Source of the DNA: Sphingopyxis sp. BE259
GTDB taxonomy: Bacteria; Pseudomonadota; Alphaproteobacteria; Sphingomonadales; Sphingomonadaceae
Direction: 5' to 3'
DNA length: 64,000 bases
Assembly: GCF_031457495.1 (NCBI RefSeq)
Contig: NZ_JAVDWM010000001.1
Span: 558,001-622,000, forward strand
Every line of letters begins with the position of its first letter. Positions within the stretch are counted from its first letter, which is position 1. Shown here piece after piece: positions 14,713 to 22,741 of the stretch. The position numbers and the translations under genes are program-made. The notes below the pieces were generated by a model. The model had not been told where the DNA came from. It did not search any database and worked only from the letters and a program-made list of their open reading frames with translations.

Positions 14713-15387
14713 TCAGGCGGCGGGTGGTCCCGCTTCGTCGCTGAAAGCGGCCAGCTGCGCGTCCATCGCGCGCTGAAAGGCGGGGCGGGCAAGGCAGCGA
14801 TCGAGATAGGCCTGCAACCGCGGTTGTTCGGCGATCAGGCCCGCCTCGACGGCTTCGCGCAGCACCGTCGCCATCGCGATGTCGGCGATGGTGAAGTCGC
14901 CGGCCAGATAGTCCTTGTCGCCGATCGCATCGTTCAGGCGGCCGAGCCGACCCTGGATGAACTCGATCAGGCTCGGTCGGCGCAGCTTGGCCCAATCCTC
15001 TTCGGCGGCAAAGATGTCGACATTGCCCAATTCGAACAGCATCGGCTCGACGCTGTTATAGGCGGCGAACAGCCACGCCAGTGTATTGGCGCGCGCCTGC
15101 GGATCGCGTGGCATCAGCCGGGCATCCTTTTCTGCCAGATGGAGCAGGATCGCGCCGCTTTCGAACAGGCGGACGCCGCCGTCGTTCAGCACCGGCACCT
15201 GGCCCCACGGCTGGAACAGGAAATGATCGGCAGGGCGATTGATCGCGCTGATCAGATGTTCGGCATAATCGAGCCCGATTTCCTCGCACGCCCAGCGCGG
15301 CCGGAGGTCGCGGACGTAACCGCGGGCGAAATCGGGCACCCAGTCGAAGGCGGTGACTTCGATGTTGGCATCGGGGTTGACGGGCAT
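14713..15387 (-). CDS. Glutathione S-transferase family protein
   Basis: A 224-residue GST. After a short N-terminal extension, VTAFDWVPDFARGYVRDLRP replaces the usual CPY/S-type start, then GQVPVLNDGGVRLFESGAILLHLAEKD gives the glutathione-binding motif, and DYLAGDFTIADIAMATVL the C-terminal N-capping box. The lack of a clear catalytic cysteine/serine/tyrosine at the start of helix 1 may mean altered chemistry. It begins 3 bases after the DUF4287 stop and precedes the tandem DUF1428 gene. Confidence 0.87.
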   Translation of the reverse strand: MPVNPDANIEVTAFDWVPDFARGYVRDLRPRWACEEIGLDYAEHLISAINRPADHFLFQPWGQVPVLNDGGVRLFESGAILLHLAEKDARLMPRDPQARANTLAWLFAAYNSVEPMLFELGNVDIFAAEEDWAKLRRPSLIEFIQGRLGRLNDAIGDKDYLAGDFTIADIAMATVLREAVEAGLIAEQPRLQAYLDRCLARPAFQRAMDAQLAAFSDEAGPPAA

Positions 15388-15390
15388 GGC

Positions 15391-15612
15391 TTAATTCCTC
15401 TTCCCTTTGATATAGGCGACAATCGCCATCGCGTGGCCGTGGCCCAGGTCGAAATCACCCTTCAGCCAGTCGATCACCGCGCCGGGTTTGACCCCGGGGG
15501 CGAGGTCGTCGGCGTCGGCCAGACCTTTGGCGATCGCCAGCGCCTTCATATCGTCCGCCGACTTGCCGGTCTTGGTTTCGACATTGTCGAGATAGGCTTG
15601 GAAACTCATCAT
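15391..15612 (-). CDS. DUF4287 small protein
   Basis: The 73-residue protein FQAYLDNVETKTGKSADDMK, a middle section with GVKPGAVIDWLKGDFDLGHGHAMAIV, and YIKGKRN at the end matches the DUF4287 family. Such proteins are often stand-alone or fused to DUF5655 and lack a known function; the helical GHGHAMA segment is its best-conserved part. ATGATG permits a start one codon later. It is tightly linked to the downstream GST (3 bases). Confidence 0.82.
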   Translation of the reverse strand: MMSFQAYLDNVETKTGKSADDMKALAIAKGLADADDLAPGVKPGAVIDWLKGDFDLGHGHAMAIVAYIKGKRN

Positions 15613-15680
15613 CGGTCTCCCGTCGGGAAGGGAACGGCGGCCTTTGCAAGGGTGGCCGTCCGCTCCCCTCCGCGGTTCGG

Positions 15681-16118
15681 TCAGGCGGTGGCTTCGGCGG
15701 GCTCGCCAGCGGGGATCGCGTTAGGATCCATCCACATCACTTCCCAGATATGGCCGTCGGAATCTTCGAAGCTGCGGCCGTACATGAAGTCGCCATAGTC
15801 CTGGGTCGGGGTCGGGTCGGCCTTGCCACCCGCGGCGGTCGCCCTGGCGACTTGTGCGTCGACATCGGCGCGGCTGTCGGCGGATACGCAGAGCAGGACT
15901 TGTGCGGTGGTGTGCGCGTCGGGGATCGCTTTCGAGGTGAAGGTCGACCATTTTTCATGGGTCAGCAGCATGACGTGGATCGACCCTTCGGCCACGACCA
16001 TGCAGGCGGCGGTGTCGTCGGTGAAAGCGGGATTGTTGGCCGCGCCGACCGCTTCATAAAAGGCCTTCGACTTTTCGAGGTCGGTGACCGGCAGGTTCAC
16101 AAAAATCATCTGGGGCAT
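15681..16118 (-). CDS. VOC-family (lactoylglutathione lyase-like) protein
   Basis: A 145-residue single VOC protein. It opens with MIFVNLPVTDLEKSKAFYEA, contains VAEGSIHVMLLTHEKWSTF and ends DYGDFMYGRSFEDSDGHIWEV, the DPDGH-type metal-ligand motif with Glu. It resembles extradiol/glyoxalase-like proteins rather than true glyoxalase I. Start at MPQMIF (16118) is preceded by GGAGAGAGACG. It is the first gene after the TetR regulator, 64 bases downstream of it. Confidence 0.87.
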   Translation of the reverse strand: MPQMIFVNLPVTDLEKSKAFYEAVGAANNPAFTDDTAACMVVAEGSIHVMLLTHEKWSTFTSKAIPDAHTTAQVLLCVSADSRADVDAQVARATAAGGKADPTPTQDYGDFMYGRSFEDSDGHIWEVMWMDPNAIPAGEPAEATA

Positions 16119-16182
16119 CGTCTCTCTCCTTTGGTAGTTTTGACGGGTCAGCGCGGCGGCGCCGGCGGGGCAATTACCCGCG

Positions 16183-16878
16183 TCATGGTGCCCGCCGCTC
16201 GTCGAACAGCATCCGGACATAACGCTTCAGATGGGTGACGCTTTCCCGCGCAATCGCCGGGTCGTTCGTCGTTTTGGCCAGAATGAAGCTGCCTTGCAGC
16301 ACCGCCTGGATATGTTGCGCCAGACCGAGTGCGGTAACGTCTTCGGGCGCGCCGTATCGTACCATAGTCGCCTCGATGTCGGGGGTCAGCGCGTCGCAAT
16401 AGGCGTTGATGCTCGCCTCGCACGCGGCGCGGATCGCGTCGCTGGTGGCAAAGGCTTCCTGCACCATCGTGCCGACGAAGCAGGTGAATTCCTCGACCGG
16501 GCCGTCGAGCATTGCAAAGCGGAAATCGATATGGCCGATCAGTCGAGCGAGCGGGTCGTCCAGCTTGGTGTGCGGCGGCATTTCGAACATCGGCCGCGCG
16601 CGCTCGGTCCACGCTTCGGCCGCCGCGACCGCCAGCGCCTCCTTCGATGCGAAATGATGGAAAAAGGCGCCCTTGGTGACTCCGGCAGCGGTGCAGATCT
16701 GATCGACCGTCGTCGCGGCATAGCCTTGCTTGCGGACCGTGGTGTGCGCCGCGGCGATCAGCGCAGCGCGGGCGCTGCCGCGCGGGGCGCGGACCGCGGC
16801 GATGCCCGCGCCGACGCCGCCGATCGCGGCATCGGCGGGGCGAGCTTGAGAATCGGAGGTGGGCTGATTCGGGTTCAT
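16183..16878 (-). CDS. TetR/AcrR-family transcriptional regulator
   Basis: From the ATG at 16878, 231 residues. After a Pro/Ala-rich start, RAALIAAAHTTVRKQGYAATTVDQICTAAGVTKGAFFHHFASKEALAVA is a textbook TetR helix-turn-helix domain. The C-terminal ligand domain includes FVGTMVQEAFATSD and a final FDERRAP. In-frame ATGs at 16884 and 16890 are alternatives, but the proposed promoter puts transcription start almost at 16878, so the messenger may be leaderless. The gene heads a nine-gene minus-strand cluster and diverges from comM. The regulator probably represses its own promoter through the operator at 16889. Confidence 0.92.
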   Translation of the reverse strand: MNPNQPTSDSQARPADAAIGGVGAGIAAVRAPRGSARAALIAAAHTTVRKQGYAATTVDQICTAAGVTKGAFFHHFASKEALAVAAAEAWTERARPMFEMPPHTKLDDPLARLIGHIDFRFAMLDGPVEEFTCFVGTMVQEAFATSDAIRAACEASINAYCDALTPDIEATMVRYGAPEDVTALGLAQHIQAVLQGSFILAKTTNDPAIARESVTHLKRYVRMLFDERRAP

Positions 16879-16885
16879 GCTCATT

Positions 16886-16914
16886 GTCATACCGACTGGT
16901 TGGTATGTTGTCAA
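16886..16914 (-). promoter_or_regulatory. TetR promoter with embedded operator palindrome
   Basis: On the minus strand TTGACA (16914-16909), a 17-base spacer and TATGAC (16891-16886) form a near-ideal promoter. The spacer and the first -10 bases contain ATACCGACTGGTTGGTAT (16889-16906 on plus), a dyad with 7 of 8 paired half-site bases and TetR-operator size. Binding there would block polymerase directly. Confidence 0.7.
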
Positions 16915-17042
16915 ATCGCGTCTAACCGGGGCTCCGCGCGACACCCCCGCCGTCGCGAGCGCAGGGTTTCCGCCAAGGTTCGAAAAAGACTCGACCTTTC
17001 CGATGATCGCAGCCACAAGCGTGAGAACAAACAGGGGACATT

Positions 17043-18551
17043 ATGGTCGCAATCGTTTCCACCGTCGCCTATCTGGGGCTCGAAGCGCGCGGGGTCGAAG
17101 TGCAGTGCCAGATCACCCCCGGCGTGCCGCGTTTCGTCGTCGTCGGCCTGCCCGACAAGGCGGTCGGCGAAAGCCGCGAGCGCGTCCGCGCCGCAATCGC
17201 CGCAATCGGCCTCGCGCTGCCGCCCAAGGTCATCACGGTGAATCTGTCGCCCGCCGACCTGCCCAAGGAAGGCTCGCACTACGACCTGCCGATCGCGCTA
17301 GCGCTGCTCGGCGCGATGGGGGTCGTCGATCCCGAAACGCTCAGCGCTTATGTGGTGGTCGGCGAACTCGGCCTAGACGGCCGCGTCGCCGCCTCGCCCG
17401 GCGTGCTGCTCGCCGCGCTCCATGCGGGGAGCCGGGAGCGCGGGCTGATCTGCCCGGTCGCGCAAGGGCCAGAGGCGGCGTGGGCCGGCAATGTCGAGGT
17501 GCTCGCGGCGCCCGACCTGCTGTCGCTGCTCAATCATTTCAAGGGCAACGCGCTGCTGGCGCCGCCGCGCCCGGGCGAGGTCGAGCAACCGCAGCGGATG
17601 GCCGATCTGGCGCAGGTGAAGGGGCAGGAGGTCGCCAAGCGCGCGCTGGAGATCGCTGCGGCGGGCGGGCATAATCTGTTGATGGTCGGGCCGCCGGGGG
17701 CGGGCAAGTCGCTGATGGCGGCGTGCCTGCCCGGCATCCTCCCCGATCTCGATCCCGGCGAAGCGCTGGAGGTGTCGATGATCGCATCCGTCGCGGGCGG
17801 GCTGGAGGGCGGGCGGCTGATCCGCGCGCGGCCGTTCCGTTCGCCGCACCACAGCGCGTCGATGCCCGCGCTGGTCGGCGGCGGGCTGCGGGTGCGGCCG
17901 GGCGAAGTCAGCCTCGCGCATCTGGGCGTGCTGTTCCTCGACGAGTTGCCCGAATTTCAACGCACCGTGCTCGACAGCCTGCGCCAGCCGCTGGAGACCG
18001 GCGAGGTCAGCGTCGCGCGCGCCAACGCGCATGTGACCTTTCCGGCGCGGGTGCAGATGGTCGCGGCGATGAACCCGTGCCGCTGCGGCCATCTCGGCGA
18101 TCCGGCGCTCGCGTGCAGCCGCGCGCCGCGCTGCGCCGCCGATTACCAGGCCAAGGTGTCGGGCCCGCTGCTCGACCGCATCGACCTGCATGTCGAGGTG
18201 CAGGCGGTCAGCGCCGCCGACCTCGTCCTGCCGCCCCCCGCCGAGGGCAGCGCCGAAGTCGCCGCCCGCGTCGCCGCGGCCCGCGCGCGCCAGACCGCGC
18301 GCTACGCCGATCACAAGGCGCGCACCAACGCCGAAATCGACGGCGAACTGATGGAGGCCGTCGCCACCCCCGACGACGCGGGGCGCCAATTGCTGGCGCA
18401 GGCGGCCGAGGCGATGCGGCTGTCGGCGCGCGGCTATACCCGGATCCTGCGCGTGGCGCGGACGATCGCCGACCTTGCGGGCGCCGAGGCGGTGGGGCGC
18501 ATCCATATCGCTGAGGCGTTGAGCTATCGGCGGCAGGCGCCGAGGAGTTGA
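17043..18551 (+). CDS. comM: YifB/ComM-family Mg-chelatase-like AAA+ ATPase
   Basis: The 502-residue protein has an N-terminal Lon-protease-like domain with VVVGLPDKAVGESRERVRAAI, a central AAA+ core with Walker A GPPGAGKS (216-223), the LFLDELPEFQRTVLDSLRQP Walker B/sensor segment and MNPCRCGHLGD with four cysteines likely to hold zinc, and a C-terminal helical domain. ComM is a hexameric branch-migration helicase in natural transformation in Vibrio; the orthologue here is inferred to act on recombination intermediates. GGGGAC precedes the ATG. The next gene overlaps by 4 bases. Confidence 0.93.
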   Translation: MVAIVSTVAYLGLEARGVEVQCQITPGVPRFVVVGLPDKAVGESRERVRAAIAAIGLALPPKVITVNLSPADLPKEGSHYDLPIALALLGAMGVVDPETLSAYVVVGELGLDGRVAASPGVLLAALHAGSRERGLICPVAQGPEAAWAGNVEVLAAPDLLSLLNHFKGNALLAPPRPGEVEQPQRMADLAQVKGQEVAKRALEIAAAGGHNLLMVGPPGAGKSLMAACLPGILPDLDPGEALEVSMIASVAGGLEGGRLIRARPFRSPHHSASMPALVGGGLRVRPGEVSLAHLGVLFLDELPEFQRTVLDSLRQPLETGEVSVARANAHVTFPARVQMVAAMNPCRCGHLGDPALACSRAPRCAADYQAKVSGPLLDRIDLHVEVQAVSAADLVLPPPAEGSAEVAARVAAARARQTARYADHKARTNAEIDGELMEAVATPDDAGRQLLAQAAEAMRLSARGYTRILRVARTIADLAGAEAVGRIHIAEALSYRRQAPRS

Positions 18552-18847
18552 AGCTCGCGTTCGACGCCCCGATCATCGAATGGCGCGGCCCGCCGCCCTA
18601 TTTGTTCGTTGCCGTTCCTGACCATCTGGTCGGTGAGGTGGCTTATGCGGCGCGCGAGGTCAGCTATGGCTGGGGCATGGTTCCGGCAACGGTACGGATC
18701 GGCCGAACCGATTTCACCACCGCGCTGTTCCGGCGCGGCGACACCTATATGCTGCCGATCAAGGTTGCGGTGCAGCGCGCCGAGGGAGTCGGGTTCGGCG
18801 ACCGCGTCGCCGTCACGATGCAGGTCGACAGCGTCAGTCGGCGCTGA
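18548..18847 (+). CDS. DUF1905-domain protein
   Basis: Ninety-nine residues beginning at a TTG that overlaps the comM stop as TTGA. APIIEWRGPPPYLFVAVPDHL, VRIGRTDFTTALFRRGDTYMLPIK and FGDRVAVTMQVD fit the DUF1905 beta-barrel family. No biochemical role is established. The overlap with comM implies coupled translation. The 3' end overlaps the convergent tudor-like gene by 14 bases. Confidence 0.82.
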   Translation: MKLAFDAPIIEWRGPPPYLFVAVPDHLVGEVAYAAREVSYGWGMVPATVRIGRTDFTTALFRRGDTYMLPIKVAVQRAEGVGFGDRVAVTMQVDSVSRR

Positions 18848-19055
18848 GTTCGCTGCCAAGTTTCAGTACCGCGCGCCCGTCGAGCATTGCGATCAGATAG
18901 GCGGGGTTGGCGGCCGATCCGTTGCGGACGATGCAAGTGCCCTTGATGATGCGCTCGACGCGGTGCTCGAAGCGTTCAGCGATCCGGCCATGGCCCTCCC
19001 CGCGGCCCCACGCCCAATGGACATGGGTGTCGATGGCGAACTGATGCGCGGTCAT
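18834..19055 (-). CDS. DUF2945 / hypervirulence-associated TUDOR-domain protein
   Basis: The 73 residues contain IDTHVHWAWGRGEGHGRIAERF, RIIKGTCIVRNGSAANPAYLI and the closing DGRAVLKLGSEL, a pattern typical of the small barrel family DUF2945. Function is unknown. It lies 22 bases downstream of the bactofilin gene on the same strand and may share its transcript. Convergent overlap with the DUF1905 gene. Confidence 0.78.
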   Translation of the reverse strand: MTAHQFAIDTHVHWAWGRGEGHGRIAERFEHRVERIIKGTCIVRNGSAANPAYLIAMLDGRAVLKLGSELSAD

Positions 19056-19077
19056 GCCGGTCCGACGCCCGCCGGGG

Positions 19078-19545
19078 TCAGATGCCGAGCGCCGACTTGT
19101 TCTCGACGACTTCCAGCGGCGGCGGCGCTTTTGCGGCCATCGCGCCGTGGCGGCGGTGCGACAATTTGCCGTCGACCTTGCCGCCGTTTTCGATCGTGAT
19201 CGTCTCGTAGGTCACGTCGCCGGTGATCCGCGCGGTGGCGTGGACGATCAGCGTCTTGGCCTCGATCGATCCGTCGAGCAGCCCCGCGATCTTCGCCGTT
19301 TCGGCGGTGACGGCGCCCTTGATCTCGCTCGCCTCGCCCTGGACCAGGTTGGCGCATTTCAGGTCGCCGTCGATCTTCCCATCGACGTGCAGGTCGACGC
19401 TGGCGGCGACATTGCCGGTGACCACGACGTCCGATCCCAGGATCGAAAAGGTGGTGTGACGCGCACCGGTCGCCATCTTAGCGGGCACCCCGGGCAGTGA
19501 TGGCACCGACTCGCTGTCGGGCATCGTCTTTGACTTCGAGAACAT
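19078..19545 (-). CDS. Bactofilin (polymer-forming cytoskeletal protein)
   Basis: A 155-residue protein with a flexible N-terminus and a central right-handed beta-helix domain: FSILGSDVVVTGNVAASVDLHVDGKIDG, CANLVQGEASEIKG and ARITGDVTYETITIENGGKVDGKL. Bactofilins self-assemble into filaments that organise cell-envelope enzymes. The start at 19545 has a TGGAGG ribosome-binding site inside the M23 peptidase gene, giving a 68-base out-of-frame overlap; an ATG at 19476 directly after the peptidase stop is the alternative. The MFSKSK N-terminus resembles related bactofilins, favouring the longer form. Confidence 0.92.
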   Translation of the reverse strand: MFSKSKTMPDSESVPSLPGVPAKMATGARHTTFSILGSDVVVTGNVAASVDLHVDGKIDGDLKCANLVQGEASEIKGAVTAETAKIAGLLDGSIEAKTLIVHATARITGDVTYETITIENGGKVDGKLSHRRHGAMAAKAPPPLEVVENKSALGI

Positions 19546-20695
19546 CGGCTTTGGCCTCCAGGAAGCGGCGCGGATTGACCGCGACGCCGTTCAGACGGAC
19601 TTCGAAATGCAGGTGGCTGCCGGTCGAACGGCCGGTCGAGCCCATTTTGGCGATTTGCTGGCCGGCGGCAACTTGCGACCCGACCTTGGACGTAAAGCCC
19701 GACAAGTGGGCATAGCGGGTCATGATGCCCTGGCCATGGTCGACCTCGACAACATTGCCGTAACCCGACTTGGTGCCGACAAAGCTGACGCGGCCGGGAG
19801 CAGCGGCAAGGATCGGGGTGCCGATCGGGCCGCGAAAGTCGAGCCCGGCGTGCATCGCACCGGCGCCAGTGAACGGATCGCTGCGATAGCCGAAGCCCGA
19901 CGACATCATCAGCACGTCGGCAGGGTTGCCCGAGGGCACGGCGACGAGGGTGCGTTCGAGCACTTCCATGCGGAACAGCGCGCCTTCGAGTGCGGCGAAC
20001 GACGGACCGAGCGCCTTTGCCTTGCCCATGCGGCCCTTGTAAGGGATGAACGGACCACCGCGACCGCTGGCGGCGCCGCGCACGATCGCCGCGGGATTGA
20101 GCCCCAGCTTGGCGACGGCTTCTTCGGCATTGGCGGCGCGGATGTTCACCGCGGCGAGCAGGCGGCTGGCAAAGCGTTCCTGCCGCGCTTCGAGGCGGGC
20201 GAGCGCTTGCGCCTCGGGGGGCAGGTTCGCGTCGATCGCGCTGGTTTTCAGCGGTTCGGCTTTTGCCGGTGCATTGGCGGCCGGTTCGGCGGTCGTGGCG
20301 GCGGGCTGCGCCGCCATCGCTTCGGTATCGATGCCGAAATGGGTTTCGGCGACCCCTTCGAGCAGCGCCTGCCGCTCTTCGAGGTCAGCGGCGGTTTCGG
20401 CGACATTGTCGCGATATTTGGCGATGCGCGCTTCGGATGCGGCGGCGGCAGCTTGTTGCTGCGCGACCGCGGCGCGTTCGCCCGAACTCATGAGCTGGTT
20501 GACCAGCACCGCCAGCGTCGCTCCGGCCCAGGCAAGCAGGACGACCGCCGCGATCAGCGCGACGCGCTTTTGCCAGACGGCGCTGATTCGCAGGAAGCGG
20601 ACGTGGCCGTGCGTGCGAACGAAGATTTCATGGTCCTGAAACAGCGCAGAGAAGCGCTGGCGCCAATGGCGCAGGCCCGTTGATTTCGATGACAA
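19478..20695 (-). CDS. M23-family metallopeptidase (LytM-type)
   Basis: From a TTG at 20695, 405 residues: cytoplasmic start with FQDHEIFVRTHGHVRFLRIS, one membrane helix (VALIAAVVLLAWAGATLAVLV), a coiled-coil region, and a C-terminal M23 domain with HAGLDFRGPIGTPILAAA and HLHFEV zinc-ligand motifs. It probably cleaves peptidoglycan peptides from the periplasmic face. Such enzymes are typically encoded next to bactofilins, which localise them. The TTG start is chosen because relatives begin SSKSTGLRHWRQRFSALF; the frame stays open further upstream without similarity. Confidence 0.9.
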   Translation of the reverse strand: MSSKSTGLRHWRQRFSALFQDHEIFVRTHGHVRFLRISAVWQKRVALIAAVVLLAWAGATLAVLVNQLMSSGERAAVAQQQAAAAASEARIAKYRDNVAETAADLEERQALLEGVAETHFGIDTEAMAAQPAATTAEPAANAPAKAEPLKTSAIDANLPPEAQALARLEARQERFASRLLAAVNIRAANAEEAVAKLGLNPAAIVRGAASGRGGPFIPYKGRMGKAKALGPSFAALEGALFRMEVLERTLVAVPSGNPADVLMMSSGFGYRSDPFTGAGAMHAGLDFRGPIGTPILAAAPGRVSFVGTKSGYGNVVEVDHGQGIMTRYAHLSGFTSKVGSQVAAGQQIAKMGSTGRSTGSHLHFEVRLNGVAVNPRRFLEAKADVLEVKDDARQRVGAITARGAR

Positions 20696-20887
20696 GTGGC
20701 GACCCCATCTTGTTGTTATAAGGAGCCCTCCGCCCCGATTGATGGGCGCCTTAACAGGCCGTTTGCCGTGCGGCGAATCATTGCGGGCGGACTCGCGCCG
20801 AGTCGAACTCAACCTGCGGTGAACGGTGTCAAACGGCGGGAACGCTGCCATTTTAGCCGGAAATTCGCCGCGAATCGGCAAAATATA

Positions 20888-20916
20888 TTGACGGCTTGCT
20901 TACCAATTTTTGCTAG
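20888..20916 (+). promoter_or_regulatory. Probable promoter of the ICMT-like gene
   Basis: TTGACG (20888-20893), 17-base spacer, TGCTAG (20911-20916). Transcription would start near 20923, only a few bases before the ATG at 20927, so the messenger would be nearly leaderless. Confidence 0.5.
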
Positions 20917-20926
20917 GGCGAAGCGC

Positions 20927-22333
20927 ATGGATTCCATGGTCGAAACCGCCGCTCCGGGCACTCAAGATGCGTCGGGGGCGCCGTCCTCGGTCCGCACGAC
21001 GCGCCCGCGGTCGGCGGTCAGCGCCGGGGTCGGCATCGTCGGCTTGGCGGGGCTGGTCGGATATTTGCTGCTCGCGCGTTACGCGCCCGACATCGCCGTC
21101 TTCCTTGGCATTGATTGGGGCACACGCGGGCCGATGAACGGTCCGAACTCGGCGATCGCCAGCGTGCTCGCGTGCGGCATTCCGATGGTGCTGTGGTCGG
21201 TTTTCGTCGACAAGGTGCACCGCAACCCATCGACCGGGATCGATTGGGCGCTGCGGCGGCCGTGGCGCGAGACGATCGACATCAGCCTGACCAAGCTCGC
21301 CGGATTATGGGCGACGTGGGGGCTGATCACGCTGATTTACGCGACGATGCGCTATTATTGGACGGGCAATTACGCCTTTTCGATGGATTTGCTCGAACGG
21401 GTGGCGCCTTGGCTGTTGCTGGTATCGGTGCCCTATATGCTGTGGCTCGATCGCCGGATGATCGAACCGCGCGACGGCTGTTATCAATTCGGTCGCTGGC
21501 TGATCGCGCCCGGGCAGCCGGTCGATGGCCGCGCGATCGGCCATCATCTGCGCGCCTGGGCGGTGAAGGGGTTTTTCACCGCCTTCATGCTGTCGATCGT
21601 GCCGGGCAATTTCTCGGCGCTGGTCACCGTGCCGATGACCGAGGTGCTCGCCAACCCTTATATGACGGGGCTGTGGGCGCTGAACTTTCTCTATCTGATC
21701 GACGTCCATATCGCGACGGTTGGCTATATCCTGACCTTGAAGCCGCTCGACGCGCATATCCGCACCGCCAACCCCTATGGCATGGCGTGGGTTGCGGCGC
21801 TGGTTTGCTACCCGCCCTTCATCCTGATGAGCGGCGGCCCCCTCGACTATCAGGTTCACGGCGCCGATTGGGGGCATTGGCTGGCCGGGAATGAGACGCT
21901 GCTGATCGTCTGGGCGGTCGTGCTGGCGCTGCTGACTGCGATTTACAGCTGGGCAACGATGGCGTTCGGCATCCGCTTTTCAAACCTGACCCACCGCGGC
22001 ATCATCACCCACGGCCCTTACGCCTTCACCCGCCACCCGGCCTATGTGTCGAAGAATCTGAGCTGGTGGGTCGGTGCGCTGCCCTTCCTCGCGGTCAGCG
22101 GCGGCTGGGTCGAGGGCGCGCGCAACGTCGTGCTGCTCGCATTGGTGAGCGGGGTCTATTATTGGCGCGCCAAGACCGAGGAGAAGCATCTCCTCGCCGA
22201 TCCCGCCTATGTCGCTTACTGGAACTGGGCGCAGGCGAATGCGCTGATGCCACGCCTGTTTGCGCGGGTGACGGGGCGTCAGCGCCCGCTCATCCGCCTT
22301 GAACCCGACGAACGCGTCGGCCCGGTCGCTTAG
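20927..22333 (+). CDS. Polytopic membrane protein with ICMT-like methyltransferase domain
   Basis: A 468-residue protein with about ten hydrophobic segments. The C-terminal part carries the isoprenylcysteine carboxyl methyltransferase-type signature: RGIITHGPYAFTRHPAYVSKN and YYWRAKTEEKHLLADPAYVAYW, which binds S-adenosylmethionine in that family. The N-terminal 250 residues form an additional membrane domain not seen in the typical roughly 200-residue bacterial members. The substrate is unknown. The 3' end overlaps the next convergent gene by 4 bases. An upstream in-frame start at 20696 lies before the promoter. Confidence 0.78.
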   Translation: MDSMVETAAPGTQDASGAPSSVRTTRPRSAVSAGVGIVGLAGLVGYLLLARYAPDIAVFLGIDWGTRGPMNGPNSAIASVLACGIPMVLWSVFVDKVHRNPSTGIDWALRRPWRETIDISLTKLAGLWATWGLITLIYATMRYYWTGNYAFSMDLLERVAPWLLLVSVPYMLWLDRRMIEPRDGCYQFGRWLIAPGQPVDGRAIGHHLRAWAVKGFFTAFMLSIVPGNFSALVTVPMTEVLANPYMTGLWALNFLYLIDVHIATVGYILTLKPLDAHIRTANPYGMAWVAALVCYPPFILMSGGPLDYQVHGADWGHWLAGNETLLIVWAVVLALLTAIYSWATMAFGIRFSNLTHRGIITHGPYAFTRHPAYVSKNLSWWVGALPFLAVSGGWVEGARNVVLLALVSGVYYWRAKTEEKHLLADPAYVAYWNWAQANALMPRLFARVTGRQRPLIRLEPDERVGPVA

Positions 22334-22644
22334 TCCGGCAGCGCGGCGGCGGCGCTCGCGTCCGCGGCGCGGCGCGCCTGCAACTCGGCGTATCCGTCGG
22401 CGATGATGCGCCATGCGCGGTCGCAACGGCGCTGGTCGGAGCGCAGGTCGCTGCTGCAAATTGCTTCGAGCCGCTGCAACACCCATTTGCGTTCGTCGGC
22501 GCGGGTGCGCGGATAAACGCTGGCGGCATTGCCAAAGGCGTTGGCGCCGATGCTGGCGGCCGAATTGACGTCCGTGGCCATGGCAGGGGTCGTCCCGGAC
22601 AGCAGAGCCACGGCGATCAGGCTAAGGGTCAAACGCGACATCAT
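22330..22644 (-). CDS. Small secreted protein of unknown function
   Basis: One hundred and four residues. A clear signal peptide (MSRLTLSLIAVALLSGTTPAMA) is followed by an alpha-helical mature part with two cysteines (ICSSDLRSDQRRCDRAWR) that may form a disulfide, and an Ala-rich tail. I do not recognise a family. A start one codon later is possible. Confidence 0.7.
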   Translation of the reverse strand: MMSRLTLSLIAVALLSGTTPAMATDVNSAASIGANAFGNAASVYPRTRADERKWVLQRLEAICSSDLRSDQRRCDRAWRIIADGYAELQARRAADASAAAALPD

Positions 22645-22704
22645 CGACTCCTACATGGTTGCAGAGCAATGATATCATAGAAATATTTGGAAACAAGCAC
22701 CGGT

Positions 22705-22729
22705 CCGCGCGGCGAGAAACGCCGCGCGG
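22705..22729 (-). terminator. Stem-loop downstream of the TonB receptor gene
   Basis: CCGCGCGGCG-AGAAA-CGCCGCGCGG forms a perfect 10-bp stem, 13 bases past the receptor stop on the minus strand. The T-run after it is weak (GCTTGTTTCC), so it may be a Rho-independent terminator of low efficiency or an mRNA-protecting stem. Confidence 0.55.
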
Positions 22730-22741
22730 ATTGGTCGTCGT

